NCBI GenBank assembly: GCA_024449915.1
Contig: JAMZAV010000353.1
Coordinates: 310,001-374,000 of the forward strand
Length of the DNA: 64,000 nt
Direction of reading: 5' to 3'
Source of the DNA: Sweltsa coloradensis
Taxonomy: Eukaryota; Arthropoda; Insecta; Plecoptera; Chloroperlidae
Position 1 is the first letter of the stretch. The number at the start of each line of letters is the position of its first letter. The position numbers and the translations under genes are program-made. Under the pieces are notes generated by a model. The model was not told the origin of the DNA and ran no database searches. It worked only from the letters and a program-made list of their open reading frames with translations. Below are positions 47,863 through 59,752 of the stretch, piece by piece.

Positions 47863-49486
47863 GATAAAGTTTTACAATCGACATAACCATTTCATGTTTT
47901 CGTTATCGTTGTCATAGAATATTTTTTTAACAAATCAAGAATTTAAACAACGATATCGAAATTTTTCTTACGTACGGTATATCAATATTTTTAGTTAATG
48001 TTTTTCACTTTATATTTGTTTAATTGCGAACAGTTAGTCTGTTTATGAATGCCCCATCTTAGTGAAAGTAACAGAAAGCTAGAGGAAACTAACAGAAAGC
48101 TAGATGTGTCGTGATGTATAGCTAATGCTATCTCGGAATTGTATTGCCACCAACCGCAATGGCTCACTTATGAACTATTGACGCATGAGTTTCTACATTG
48201 CTATGACTACTGCCAGGAATACGATGGAGAATTGCATTGACTCTACAATTCTTGACAAGAAACGAAAAGTTTCTTGTATGTTTAAGTCACATAAACCCGT
48301 GATAACTTTGAAGGAAAACTCCCTAGCGAAGCATTCGCAAGTTCGTAACTCTAGTTCCGATAAAAACACTTACCGGGTTAAGACTTGGCGACTTCTCGTC
48401 TCGCGGTGCAAGATAGATCGATCTGAGAGATACTAACTCGCGTTCAAAGCGGGGCTTCGACTTGTCTGCTTGGGTGGTCTTCACTCCAGTAGGTGGCAGA
48501 GGCAAAACACACAAATAACTCTTCAATCACAGTGTGAACGAAAAGGAATATGTTTTAAATCATGTTCGTGTATGCTGACTTATAGGTCAACTGAACTCAG
48601 GATGTTCGAAATAATATTGTGTTGTGAAGTTAAAGGGACGCGGGAGAAACCAGAAAGTACTTTAAAGTTTTAAACAATTTTGTTATTATTAGGACGAAAT
48701 AAAAAAGCACACTTTAAACTTTCTGAACTAGCTAACATTCCGATTTTCCTTATATATTTTATCTCTACCTGCGTCTATCTCAAAGGTAGTTAAAAATTAA
48801 AAACCTTACTTATAAATTATTAACTGTAAAACATACACAAACTCATTTGAAAGGAATAAACTTATTTTACAAAGCTAATCCTTTGTTGGTTATTTGATGA
48901 TACGGCATTGAAATGAGCTCCAACCTCCCTCATCACACAATCAGCCAGCGAATAATATGCTGTTTCACTACTGAATACTCTAATCAAAGGCCGGCGTATA
49001 ATGGTATTCCCCTGATATTGCTTTGCCGCCGGCCGATGTCACGTGTAGCCAACCGATAAAATATTCTTCAGTCTGTGGCTCTGATACGTCACGTGTCAGT
49101 GATTGTAATTACAGATGCAATGTCATGTGTGGTGACATGGCGGCGTCGCCTCTGTGAATAGTCTCTTGTTATTAGGGTCCTTCCTATGACAGTGAGCTGA
49201 AACCGTGCGTTTAGCCGGTAGTAGCAGGGTTGGCGTTTACATCTAAGAGTCACAAGACGAAGTCGGGTATTCTTTGATGACAATGTTTGGTAATCGGTTT
49301 ACTTTTTTTTTGTCGTTTCCGTTTTTGCCGGAACTTAATGTTTGTATTAAAGCCTATATGTTTACTCCTTTTGATTCCAATGATTTTAAAAAAAACATCA
49401 TGATAGTCCTGCGTCTTGATGAAGAAGGATAAAACGATTACTTCGTAACGTTCGTTACATAACAGTACTGAAAATTTATATTGTTA
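47863..49486. other. Unrecognised, partly unique sequence
   Basis: A short direct duplication aacagaaagctaga lies at about 48069-48101. GC-balanced unique patches at 48180-48530 and 48900-49280 contain short frames without recognised domains. A ctaatcaaagg string at 48980 fits a TCF-type site but is a single match. Confidence 0.35.
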
Positions 49487-49810
49487 TGAAGTAAATTTCA
49501 CCGTATTCTTCCTTTAAAAAAAATTAAAATAAAATATGATATGCTTTTGGTGGAGGTGCCGGGTCGAGCGAGAAAATTTGAAACTCCATATGAATAGCAT
49601 TGTTGGTGGAGGTGCCGGGTCCTCCTCGATTTTACAATTTTTCTGTTGTACATCCAGTTTTATTACGGGGGTTGGTATTGTAGTAAGTTATGGTATTTTT
49701 ATACTATAGCACGTGTGACGGCGAATTTATTAAGTGAGTTTCAAATATGAAGGAAGGTCTGTACAGTATTATAAGCAACGAATCACATCTCAATACTAGC
49801 ATTTGCTCTC
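49487..49810 (+). repeat. Dispersed repeat B, copy 2
   Basis: Same orientation and content as 30780-31115. The two GGTGGAGGTGCCGGGT motifs lie at 49548 and 49604, again 56 bases apart. No MITE-C flanks this copy, which shows that repeat B is independent of MITE-C. Confidence 0.85.
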
Positions 49811-50394
49811 ACAACTTTTTGAATATAAATTTAAAAAACACATTTTTAAGTCTTTTTCTTCGACAATCATTTTATCCTGGCATGGCTACATTCAGTGCAT
49901 TGTTTGTTTTAGTTAAATGCTATTTGTCAACTCATATAGCAAGTTGCAAGTGGCCTAAAATTGTATAATAATTGCAATTACATCGCACTGTACATAAATA
50001 CATTCGTTTGAACTCAGTTTAATATCACCATTTCTGTATATATTTTTTTGAACAATTACAATCGCATGGTTCAAATTTGTCACATTTTTATTTCTTGTGA
50101 GTTTAAAACGTAACGAATGTTGCTGTAAATGTTAACAGCATTTGCACACACACACACAACAGCAACTGCATTTTTAGCGCAATATGTTAAGCGGTTCGGC
50201 CGAATTTTTTAAACTCACTCACAAACGCAGGAACGAAGAAAGTAGCCTCATTTAAGTTAATAAATAAATAAATTAATTCGTGGGAAGCCTGCCGAGGGTG
50301 CAATTCATGCCCTCTTAGGTGTCAAACTTCGATAGGACAATTGTAAACGGATGTCCGCGGGCTGTTTTAGAGGACTCAATCCCTTGCATTCCCA
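49811..50394. other. Unrecognised sequence
   Basis: Short (CA)n at about 50147-50158. No gene or RNA was recognised. Confidence 0.4.
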
Positions 50395-50921
50395 TTAAGG
50401 CTATTTTACCGCGTTTTTCTATTTTCCAAAATATGCTACTAAGTCAAAATATAGTGAATGGCTTTGAAAACATGGCTATTTTAGAAAATCAAAAATATTT
50501 TTTGCAAATTTTTCTGATCCGGTACACAGCCAATATAGCCACCTCAAAATAATTTCAAAATTCAATTCGCAAGGGCACACCATTCAACATAGGGTGTTGT
50601 GCTTTTGTGACATTAATTTTCAACTGTTTTTCTTTGGACTGACTGAGAGAAAACAGATTTATTTAACAATTGTCTTTCCTGCGAATTTTTTGTTTGGCGG
50701 TACAAATCGGTAAAAAATACCGCCAAACGAAAAAATTCGCTGGAAAGACAATTGTTAAAATAAATCTGTTTTCTCTCAGTCAGTCCATAGAAAAACAGTT
50801 AAGAAAAATTTGGAAAAAATATTTTTGATTTTCTAAAATAGCCATGTTTCAAAGCCATTCACTATATTTTGACTTAGTAGCATATTTTGGAAAATAGAAA
50901 AACGCGGTGGAATAGCCTTAA
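50395..50921. repeat. Fold-back, about 0.53 kb, TTAA at both ends
   Basis: The left arm starts ttaaggctattttaccgcgt and the right arm ends acgcggtggaatagccttaa. The arms pair through ttctattttccaaaatatgc, gactgactgagagaaaacag and gacaattgtctttcctgcg to a short loop near 50700-50710. The left arm has about 105 extra bases (about 50518-50622) not found in the right. TTAA ends recall piggyBac/Kolobok target sites, but the right end continues into a SINE, so the TTAA may simply be part of the repeated sequence. Confidence 0.75.
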
Positions 50922-51045
50922 CGACTGAGGAAAACCTCGGAAAAAACCTTCAGTCAGGATTGCCGGTCTCGACGGGATTTGAACACGGGACCTCCCGAAT
51001 CAGAGTCGCGCGCATAACGCTCGAGCCAACACTGTCGGTTTTTCT
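50922..51045 (-). mobile_element. tRNA-derived SINE head and body
   Basis: On the minus strand the tRNA-like part spans 51039-50965: A-box-like tggctcgagcg, B-box-like tgttcaaatcc, and flanking gccggtctcgacggg. It is followed by atcctgactgaaggtttttt, ccgaggttttcctcagtcg and ttaaggc. That body string is close to SINE bodies I recall from insects. Its body continues straight into the right arm of the fold-back. Confidence 0.7.
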
Positions 51046-52548
51046 TTTGAATTGAGTTTAGGACTCAGTCGCTTCGCTCCTTCTAATTATCGTATAAGTT
51101 GTCTCTTTGACTGAAACTGAAATGTTTGTAACTGTCTGTGAATAGCATTCAGTTGTAATTAATTATTGTTTTTGTTTATTTTTCAGTTTCACGTAGATAC
51201 AGCGTACAATCAGAGAACATAACGTGTAAAGTTATGTTTCTTATCTTTGTCACCAGAACAATACGTCTTTCATATTTTTAATCTCAAGTTTTAAATTAAA
51301 GTCTTGGGAGACATGACTTGTTACACGAAAACTGTCCAGTGTTAGACCAGTCGTGTTTGTCATGAGATAAGAGATTGAATTTTGCTACTTTAAAAAAATA
51401 AATGAGTTTGTCTTTTGTGCTTTCTCAAGAGGCTACTTAAAAGAGTTTTGTCCATTGTGTAGAAAATTGAATTCCGTCCATAAGCTTTAAGAAATCACAG
51501 GGGAAATTGGTAAAGTTGATCCTTAAATTCTCCTTAAAACGGACACACGAGGGGATACACACCTTCCAAAAAGAATAGACCTTCAATTTAGATTTAACTG
51601 TAATCCACAAGAAGTCGTGATGCAATTAATAGAAACTCAAATATATTGTGCCCATGTCAGAGTAAATATTTTTAAAATATCTTATTATAAAACTGAAATG
51701 GAAATAAAAGTAATATACAAAGAGTTTTGTGACAGTATTTGACCGGGAAGATCAATCGATCTCGATTTCACGGAATGGAGGAAAATCTTAATTTGTTTTA
51801 ATCTTCTTATTCAAATTTTTATCAATCTTAAATAAAAAATGTTAATTTGTCTTCTTTCGAATTTATACGGAGAGCTGGATTGATACATATTACCAGTTAT
51901 AGTGAAAAGGCTTCTCCAAAGGTGAACTTGTCAAAAGGCGAATGCTAGAATTGTGAAGTATAAAAATCATTGGACATTTCTTGATTCTCTTCCCAAATAA
52001 ATTTGTACTTATTATTTGGACTTCCCTGCTCCCCACCTCCCCACCTCCCCACCTCTCAATTATCTCCTCCACGACACCACTTAGTTGCCTCGTAGTGGAA
52101 GTAGACCACCGGTCACTTGGATCTTGCCAGCCACGGTCACTTGGATCTTGCCAGCCAATGTTAGTTGGACGGACCTTGTTTTGCTTTTACCGGTTAACCA
52201 AACTTAATGCTAGCGTGGTGCTTTGTGAGAAGACAATCTATTTGATACAATTAAGTGTTTCCGGACGTGAAAGGACAGCAACGCTGTGCGGATTCTCAAC
52301 ACATTTAGGACGTAGTGCTGATACAGACGACATTTAGGCCGGAGCGGAGATTGATTTTTGTTAATATGGGGACTGCTTTCCACCAATATGTTTAGTTGGT
52401 GCATGTCTCTCCACTAATTAATATTTCTTCTAGACTTACATATTAATAAACATCTCAGGTGTTTTAGTTTCTTAAATAGTTTGAAACCTTAACTTGGTGA
52501 TTTAAAGTTTAAAGTTTAAAAGTTTAAAATAAAAGGTTAAAATGCTTA
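51046..52548. other. Unrecognised sequence
   Basis: A 24-base direct duplication cggtcacttggatcttgcca lies at about 52110 and 52134. A ccccacctcccc tract lies at 52030-52056. The 118-codon plus frame at 51981-52337 crosses both low-complexity features and has no domain, so it is not called. Confidence 0.4.
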
Positions 52549-53882
52549 TAGTCGTTCATCTCGAAGGCAAGAAGGCCTAAAATGGGCTCAACTTGGGGGG
52601 CAAGGGCTAACCCATACAATTCGGTTCTACACATCACGGAGCATGTATTGTTGTATAACTGAAGAAAAAATTTCACTGCTAACAATACGTCACGATGCTT
52701 CAAAGATGGCCGACGCTTCATTTCTAACGCCGCACATTGACTTACTAAAACCAAATTAAATGTTAGAAAAATAATTGCAGACACTTGATTTTACTTGTAT
52801 TCAATTCAGAAGAAAATTTGCAACAATAAAAATTCAATTTACATGAAAATACAACAATGGAATAGTCTGTTATAGGTCGAAATAGACCTCGTAAACCCAC
52901 TTATTCCTAACTACGCCTTAATTTACGGACATCTCAAGTGAACAATATAAATCCGATGGTTTTGGAAAAAATCACTAATGTGTGTCAGCATATTGGCAAC
53001 AAGATGGCTATAACAGAATTTGTGTATAATGGGCTTTTCAAACTAAAATAATTACAAAACTAAACATGTGCGTATAATGATTCTCATTAATATCCTGTGA
53101 TTTGCACATTATAGTGCAGTCCCTGGCCATAAGACCCGTAGGAATTTCGACCTGGATGGATTTTATCTTCTAATCCTGTTAGGGTGTATTTTAAGGATAG
53201 AAAAAATCTTGGGTAGACATCTGTCGTTCCGGGCCTAAGTTTTTTACGACGCCATCTTCTTTTAGGCACATGCATATAGAACACGCTCTTGGTTTTCATA
53301 TATTTTCTATAATTTTTATTACAGCTGTAGTAAAACTGAAGTAATATTTGGATTCTCCATGAAATTTCCAATTAAATGATATATTTGGTCATCCTGGGAA
53401 CATAATGGGATTATTTATAGAAAATTACATATTATAAGACATGCAGATAAGTGATACCGATTGTTCGTTTATGATACACATATAACATTTGACACACTAT
53501 ATTAGGAATGTAACTGGAAAGTGATTTGAATGTTGGGATTTTCCAGAATTGTCCCACGACACCAATAGAGGCCATTTTACAAGATGGCGGCGAAACATAT
53601 TGTTTTTTTTTTTTCAAATTTATGAAAGAATGTTGAAATTGGGTAAATACATAGAACATGCCATTGAAAAATAACTAAGGAAAAATAACTCGTAGGGTCA
53701 TGTCAAACAAACAGAATGGCACCAATGGCGGCCATTTTGAAAGAAGGCCGTCACACACATAAACCACGTAAATTTAATGATATCCTCTTGTTATTTGATG
53801 GTATACAAGTAGGGCACGCTATTGAGAAATTACGGTTTTATGTGTTATGACAATTCAATGCTGTTTAAAAACAATATAATAG

Positions 53883-54028
53883 CTGCTCTATTGAAAAAAT
53901 GCAGATGCTAGCGGCATCGGCGGGACCGAGCGGGCCAATGGTCGATCGGTATTTAAAATTAGTGACCGCTGATTGGCTACAACTATCCCGCCGGTGACGT
54001 CACCATCTGCAAACCTCCGATGGAGCAG
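53883..54028. mobile_element. 146-bp MITE inserted in the palindrome's left arm
   Basis: It is present only in the left arm; the matching place in the right arm (about 55345-55370) lacks it. The ends ctgctctattg and cgatggagcag are imperfect inverted repeats, and atgcagatgct/tgcagatggt pair further in. The flanks both read ATAG. The central gggccaatggtcgatcggta and gctgattggctacaa relate it to the MITE at 42541. Confidence 0.65.
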
Positions 54029-56126
54029 ATAGTATAAGGATCTGCTACCGCATAGCTACATTAATTGCTATGACATTAAAAACTAGCAATAATACCATTC
54101 TTATAATAATACACGTGTTTTTCGTACACATAGAAAAGCAATTGACTAGTTTCTATAACACATTATCTTGTTTATGAATTTTTAATATGAAAATGCAAAT
54201 GTTCATGTTCCCATTTAAGTTTAAGTAATTAAATTCTCGTTTGTAATAGGCGATAGTCCGGTAATGACTGTCATTTGTGCAAAATTTGTTTTTTTAAAGT
54301 TAATCCGTTTGGGACCCACAACATATACACAGAATTAGCTTTTAGCCAGCTAACTATAAGCGCCCCATCCACCCAATCAGATGAAGAAGAAACCCTTGTA
54401 GAAATATTTTGTTAGTATTTATATATCCAAGTATAACAAGGTGAAGATAAAAATAAAGTTTTATCTGTTACGAAACATCAATAAAATAATGAATTGCATT
54501 TAGCAACATTAATGTTGCTATTTGCTCTACTTTCCTACTGTGATTATCTTCATCCTACACTCCATCGCACTTCGTAATTTAATTTGTGGTGTTTTTGATG
54601 GCGTTCGATAAGTACCAAGGGGACCAATGGCTTAATATCCCATCCGAAAGGACGGACGTGTAATCCTTGACAGTCATAGGGGTAACCAGTTGGAAACCTT
54701 CTGAGATCTACTAGGAATACGCACTATCAGATCGGGATTGAACTTGAAATAAGTAATCTTATAGTAAAAGGCCAGTTATTTAAGCAAGTTGCAGGTTTCT
54801 CTCTCTTATGGTTTCATCAAATCTTGACAAATGGCGAAATGGATGCCGTTGGTGTCACAGTGCAGATGTAACTTGCTGAACACATTAAACACTCTTTATC
54901 CAATGACATGCCCCATGTGTGAACCAAATTTAAACATTGTATTGCCCATTTTAGAAGATGTTTTATTGAAGCTGAATTAAACTCAGTATAGGTGGGTAGA
55001 GAGCTAATGGCTGGCTTGCTAAAACTGAGAATGGAAAATGGTAATAGTTAATTCTGTGTTTATGTTTGTGGGTCCCAAACGGATAAACTATGAGAAACCA
55101 AATTTTGCATTAATGACAATCGTCTACCGGGCTATCGCCTTTAACAATTGAGAATTTAATTACATTAACTTAAATGGGAATATAAACATTTCCATTTTCA
55201 TATTAAAAATTCATTAACAAGATAATGTGTTATAGAAACTAGTCAATTGCTTTTCAATGTGTACGAAAAACACGTGTAGCCTATTGTTATAAGAATAATA
55301 TTATTGCTAGTTTTTAATGTCATGGCAATAAATGAAGATGCAATAGCAGATCCATATAGGCCCCAATCATTGTTTTTAAAAAGTATTGAATTGATATAAC
55401 ACACGTAATTTCTCAATAGCGTGCCCTACTTGTATACCATCAAATAACAAGAGGATATCATTAAATTTACGTGGTTTATGTGTGTGACGGCCTTCTTTCA
55501 AAATGGCCGCCATTGGTGCCATTCTGTTTGTTTGACATGACCCTACGAGTTATTTTTCCTTAGTTATTTTTCAATGGCATGTTCTATGTATTTACCCAAT
55601 TTCAACATTCTTTCATAAATTTGAAAAAAACAAACAATATGTTTCGCCGCCATCTTGTAAAATGGCCTCTATTGGTGTCGTGGGACAATTCTGAAAAAGC
55701 CCAACATTCAAATCATTTTCCAGTTACATTCCTAATATAGTGTGTCAAATGTTATATGTGTATCATAAACGAACAATCGGTATCACTTATCTGCATGTCT
55801 TATAATATGTAATTTTCTATAAATAATCCCATTATGTTCCCAGGATGACCAAATATATCATTTAATTGGAAATTTCATGGAGAATCCAAATATAACTTCA
55901 GTTTTACTACAGCTGTAATAAAAATTATAGAAAATATATGAAAACCAAGAGCGTGTTCTATGCATGTGCCGAAAAGAAGATGGCGTCGTAAAAAACTTAG
56001 GCCCGGAACGACAGATGTCTACCCAAGATTTTTTCTATCCTTAAAATACACCCTAACAGGATTAGAAGATAAAATCCATCCAGGTCGAAATTCCTACGGG
56101 TCTTATGGCCACGTACTGCACTATAA

Positions 56127-57688
56127 CAAATACCGTAATATTACACTACGTTTAATACAGGAAAGATGGCTGTGTTTCCATTGTTGTGGGAGGAGACAAT
56201 TTGGATCAGCGCCCCTGGCGGCATTGGCGTTACATTGGGCGCGAAATTCAAATACTGGAGTTAGCGCATAGATTATTTTACCGGGTCGGGTTTGAGTGTA
56301 ATTTTCCAATTGGACAATTACGTTACACGACAAAACAAGGGCAAGATGCCCCTGGGCAGGCTTAATACATAATATTACTATCGAAAACACTTAAACTCAG
56401 ACTATTTTAGTCGCCACTTCTTGCACCTGAGAGGAGTAATCACAACACTAAGGTTATTAGTGCCCTACGGTTATTTTTTTTAAAAAAGATTGGGGCGAAA
56501 GGGGAAACGCGGTGGTACACGGTGAGGGTAGGCCTGTGCTGTTCAGAAACAGACAGGGGGAAGGTTGGCGGGGTAGGGGCCGGTGGGTTGTGACGAAATC
56601 AGGCCGCGGGGCTGGCACGGGGAGGGGTTGTTGGGGGTTGCCCCACGTCGTGATCGTTGTCGCCTGCGTCATCGTCCGTCTTGTCATTGTCGTCGTCGTC
56701 GTCGGTGAGGTAGTCAAAGGGAAGGGGAAAATTTCTCGAGGGCAGACGACGTCCTCTTCTTTGCCTTGTACGATGAGCATAAGAGGTAAGCTCTGGGCCT
56801 ATTCGACTCCCCGGGTTCAGGCATGCTGAACCCATCTGGACACCCAGACGGTCGCGTGGATAGACACACAACTTGGTGTGCATATCATGTATACTGCCAC
56901 CAAAAAAACCGTATAGTAAGGCATGGGGAGGAGTTGTCATTCCTTTTAATTTTATGCTTCAGTGCATAGCAACAAAAATGGCACTTCTATACCTGGGGGG
57001 GTCCAACTTATATTAACAACTATTTTCGCTAGGTTAGCCAAACTTTTCGCTGGCTACAGTGCGCCGCGCTAGTTCTAGGATACAATCGATAAGAGCGCAC
57101 CCGAAATCCTTTCCGTTCCACGTCTATACGTCCGCCAGGATGGCGGACGTATAGCTTGTAAAAAGTTGGACCCCCCCAGGTATAGAAGTACCACAAAAAT
57201 AAGATTAACATATTATATTGCATCTTTATTGCAAGTGTAGCTATGGTGAAAACAAATATTATGATCATCCTTTATTCATTTTAGGGTTAGGCCTATTACT
57301 AATATTAAAGTGTGCCAGGAACTAGATTAGTAATACTTTGTATACACATTTAAAAACATGTATTGATATCTAGTTCTTCAGTAACCAATACAAAAATATA
57401 AAATACACAAGAACAATCAATACAAATACGTAGGCTAGTGATAATACGAGTACCTTTGAGCATGTCTGTCAAGATAATAATATAATAATGACATGTTTAT
57501 GTTTTGTTTAGAGCAAAGCAGTCACTTGTCTCCCGATTTAACGCCTTCTTTAATGTATTTTAATTGTTTTGGCGTCCAGATGGCCGTGGTAATGTAACTC
57601 CAATGCCGCCAGGATCGCTGTTGTTAGTTGTCTCCCGTTTTACAGCCCTCTTTCCTGTATTAAACGTAGTGTTATATTACGGTATTTG
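56127..57688. mobile_element. 1562-bp TIR element inserted in the right arm
   Basis: The ends caaataccgtaatattacac and the complement of gtgttatattacggtatttg match over about 45 bases. The similarity weakens but stays visible to about 115 bases (cctggcggcattgg on both sides). A 7-bp duplication ACTATAA flanks it (56120-56126 and 57689-57695). The sister arm keeps the single site as ttatagt at 53109-53115. The interior has a (GTC)n stretch at about 56690-56703 and overlapping 103-113-codon frames without transposase motifs. It is non-autonomous and contains another MITE at 56980-57192. Confidence 0.9.
56980..57192. mobile_element. 213-bp MITE, 8-bp target duplication (hAT-like)
   Basis: Inverted ends ggcacttctataccTGGGGG and the complement of its partner ending ggtatagaagtacc match over about 30 bases. 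The direct duplication ACAAAAAT lies at 56972-56979 and 57193-57200. An internal hairpin, tatacgtccgcca facing tggcggacgtata, lies at about 57124-57153. Eight-base duplications are typical of hAT superfamily elements; the ends themselves do not prove the family. Confidence 0.9.
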
Positions 57689-58245
57689 ACTATAATGTGC
57701 AAATCACAGGATATTAATGAGAATCATTATACGCACATGTTTAGTTTTGTAATTATTTTAGTTTGAAAAGCCCATTATATACAAATTCTGTTATAGCCAT
57801 CTTGTTGCCAATATGCTAACACACATTAGTGATTTTTTCCAAAACCATCGGATTTATATTGTTCACTTGAAATGTCCGTAAATTAAGGCGTAGTTAGGAA
57901 TAAGTGGGTTTACGAGGTCTATTTCGACCTATAACAGACTATTCCATTGTTGTATTTTTATGTAAATTGCATTTGTATTGTTGCAAATTTTCTTCTGAAT
58001 TGAATACAAGTAAAATCAAGTGTCTGCAATTATTTTTCTAACATTTAATTTGGTTTTAGTAAGTCAATGTGCGGCGTTAGAAATGAAGCGTCGGCCATCT
58101 TTGAAGCATCGTGACGTATTGTTAGCAGTGAAATTTTTTCTTCAGTTATACAACAATACATGCTCCGTGATGTGTAGAACCGAATTGTATGGGTTAGCCC
58201 TTGCCCCCCAAGTTGAGCCCAACTTTCGACCGAGATGAACGACTA

Positions 58246-58705
58246 TTAGATAAATTCCGACAAAAAGTTAATGGGATAGTCGTGTGTGGATATAGTGTAC
58301 AAAGGAAGCAATGATAAAAGCTTCGATTTAACTTTTTTTACGCAGAATTCATAAGCAGCAAAAACGAAGTATTACCTAACTTTAAAATGTTCATTAAAGT
58401 TGAAACACTATTAAAGTTTTACATGTAAGCAAATTGCTCGGACAACTCTACTATAATGCACAATAAAACATGTAAAACCTGTGTGACAGCTTACAGTTTG
58501 TTTCATACTTGTAAAGCAGCGCACGAGAGTCCGGTTAAAACAAAAATGAGTCTCGAACATCTTGGTACATTACAGCACAATAGTAAATTACATCTAAAAA
58601 TAAAATTTCTTTAGAGATAAATCTGCATTCTGTTTGTTGTAATTTCTTCTTCTGATAAAACTTTATAACCAATTAAAAAAATAACATCGACATTTTGGTT
58701 TCAGG
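58246..58705. other. Unrecognised AT-rich stretch
   Basis: No gene or repeat is supported between the palindrome and the 48-bp minisatellite. Confidence 0.4.
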
Positions 58706-58902
58706 TAACAAAACTATCCATCAGTGTCCAGATTGGTCTGTGAAACACAATAGACACAAAACTATCCCTCAGTGTCCAGATTGATCTATGAAACACTATA
58801 GACACAAAACTATCCCCTCAGTGTCCAGATTGATCTATGAAACTTATAGACACAAAAACTATCCATCAGTGTCCAGATTGGTCTGTGAAACACTAAAGAC
58901 AC
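58706..58902 (+). repeat. Minisatellite, 47-49-bp unit, 4 copies
   Basis: The unit acaaaactatccatcagtgt, then ccagattggtctgtgaaaca and ctatagac, recurs four times with substitutions and one-base indels. Copies 1 and 4 share ccagattggtctgtg while copies 2 and 3 share ccagattgatctatg, suggesting a two-step duplication. Confidence 0.93.
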
Positions 58903-59160
58903 TTAAAAGTTATGTGCACCCTGTATCCACCTACATCTATAAATAAGAGGTCAGACTTAACAAGTTACTCCCCTCCAACAATTGTTTTGTACTATCTTGT
59001 TATCGGATCTAACTCCTGATTAGTGTTTTTAATCTACGTGTGTTGCTTGCTGATTCTGAGATTGGACTGAGACTAGAAAATAAGAAGTAAAAGCAAGGGA
59101 GCTCGTAAAGAAGTGTACGTACTTTTAAGTTATTTATGGCGGCGAGTGTACCGTTCCATT
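58903..59160. other. Unrecognised sequence
   Basis: No feature is supported. Confidence 0.4.
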
Positions 59161-59752
59161 TACTAGGAAGCTTCGCAAACGATTTTTTTAGTCGCGTTGA
59201 TGGATGAGCTTTTTGTAAGTTTTTAGTTTGCGTGGGGTCTCTTTAATTTTGCAAGAGCTTTTTGAACGCATTGTAGGTGATTGTTGTCAAGTTTTTATTG
59301 TTACTTGTTAATTGTTATTATGTACCTAAAAAACTCATTTTAAAACCTTTATTCTATGGATTCTGGCTAACTTTTTCAACTTTTTCTTTCATAAAGCAAT
59401 ACATAACCATTACCTTAATGTACATGTAAAATATGAACGTTGTATCCCCACCCGTTTGGTCAGATTCGGTCCAAATTTCACGAAAATATCGCACTAAAAA
59501 TCGAAAAAAAATCGTAAAAGTACGATATTTATGAGAATTATTTCTTCGATTGTACCCAAAAACAATACAGGTCTAAGTTCAAAGATTACGAAGGTCCCCT
59601 CCAATTTACATCAAGATAGGATATGCCGTTTGCCTGGTAGAGAGCGAACAAACAGACAAAAATACAAAAAAAACAAAAAAAAAACATTGGAACTAAATTT
59701 TTTGAGGGGTTAGTGAAATTGAAGCCTTCGCTTCGCTCATCCATTAATTAGC
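59161..59752 (+). mobile_element. Relative of TIR element F, about 590 bp
   Basis: It starts actaggaagcttcgcaaacg, then gtcgcgttgatggatgagc. It includes blocks shared with 1440-1650 (gttacttgtt, atgtaaaatatgaacgttgt). It has the acagacaaaaatacaaa block and ends with gccttcgcttcgctcatcca. The overall order parallels 5993-7040. No transposase frame; the 60-codon frame inside is not a gene. Confidence 0.6.

Larger units (their letters stand above)
52549..58245. mobile_element. 5.7-kb palindromic (fold-back) element
   Basis: The outermost bases are tagtcgttcatctcg on the left and cgagatgaacgacta on the right, with TTA immediately outside both (a possible 3-bp target duplication). The left arm is about 52549-54345 and the right arm about 55030-58245, with a loop of about 0.68 kb. 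After removing the insertions in each arm both are about 1.65 kb. Arms pair closely by eye, for example at 53100-53380 against 55900-56125 and 52560-53090 against 57700-58230. Each arm can encode the same 66-residue start (MSAIIFLTFNLVLVSQ) and the same RRWRRKKLRPGTTDVYPRFF stretch. This follows from the palindrome and is no evidence of function. No transposase was recognised. Confidence 0.85.

Noticed and set aside
50965..51039. Functional tRNA gene
   Set aside because: Mismatched B-box, poor acceptor pairing, and a SINE body follows.
56457..56940. Overlapping 103-113-codon frames inside the 1562-bp element
   Set aside because: Low complexity (GTC/GAC repeats, proline/threonine rich) and no transposase residues.
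52524..58238. Identical 66-residue N-termini encoded in both arms of the palindrome
   Set aside because: Identity follows from the inverted duplication; frames end differently, have no domain and lie in non-coding mobile DNA.
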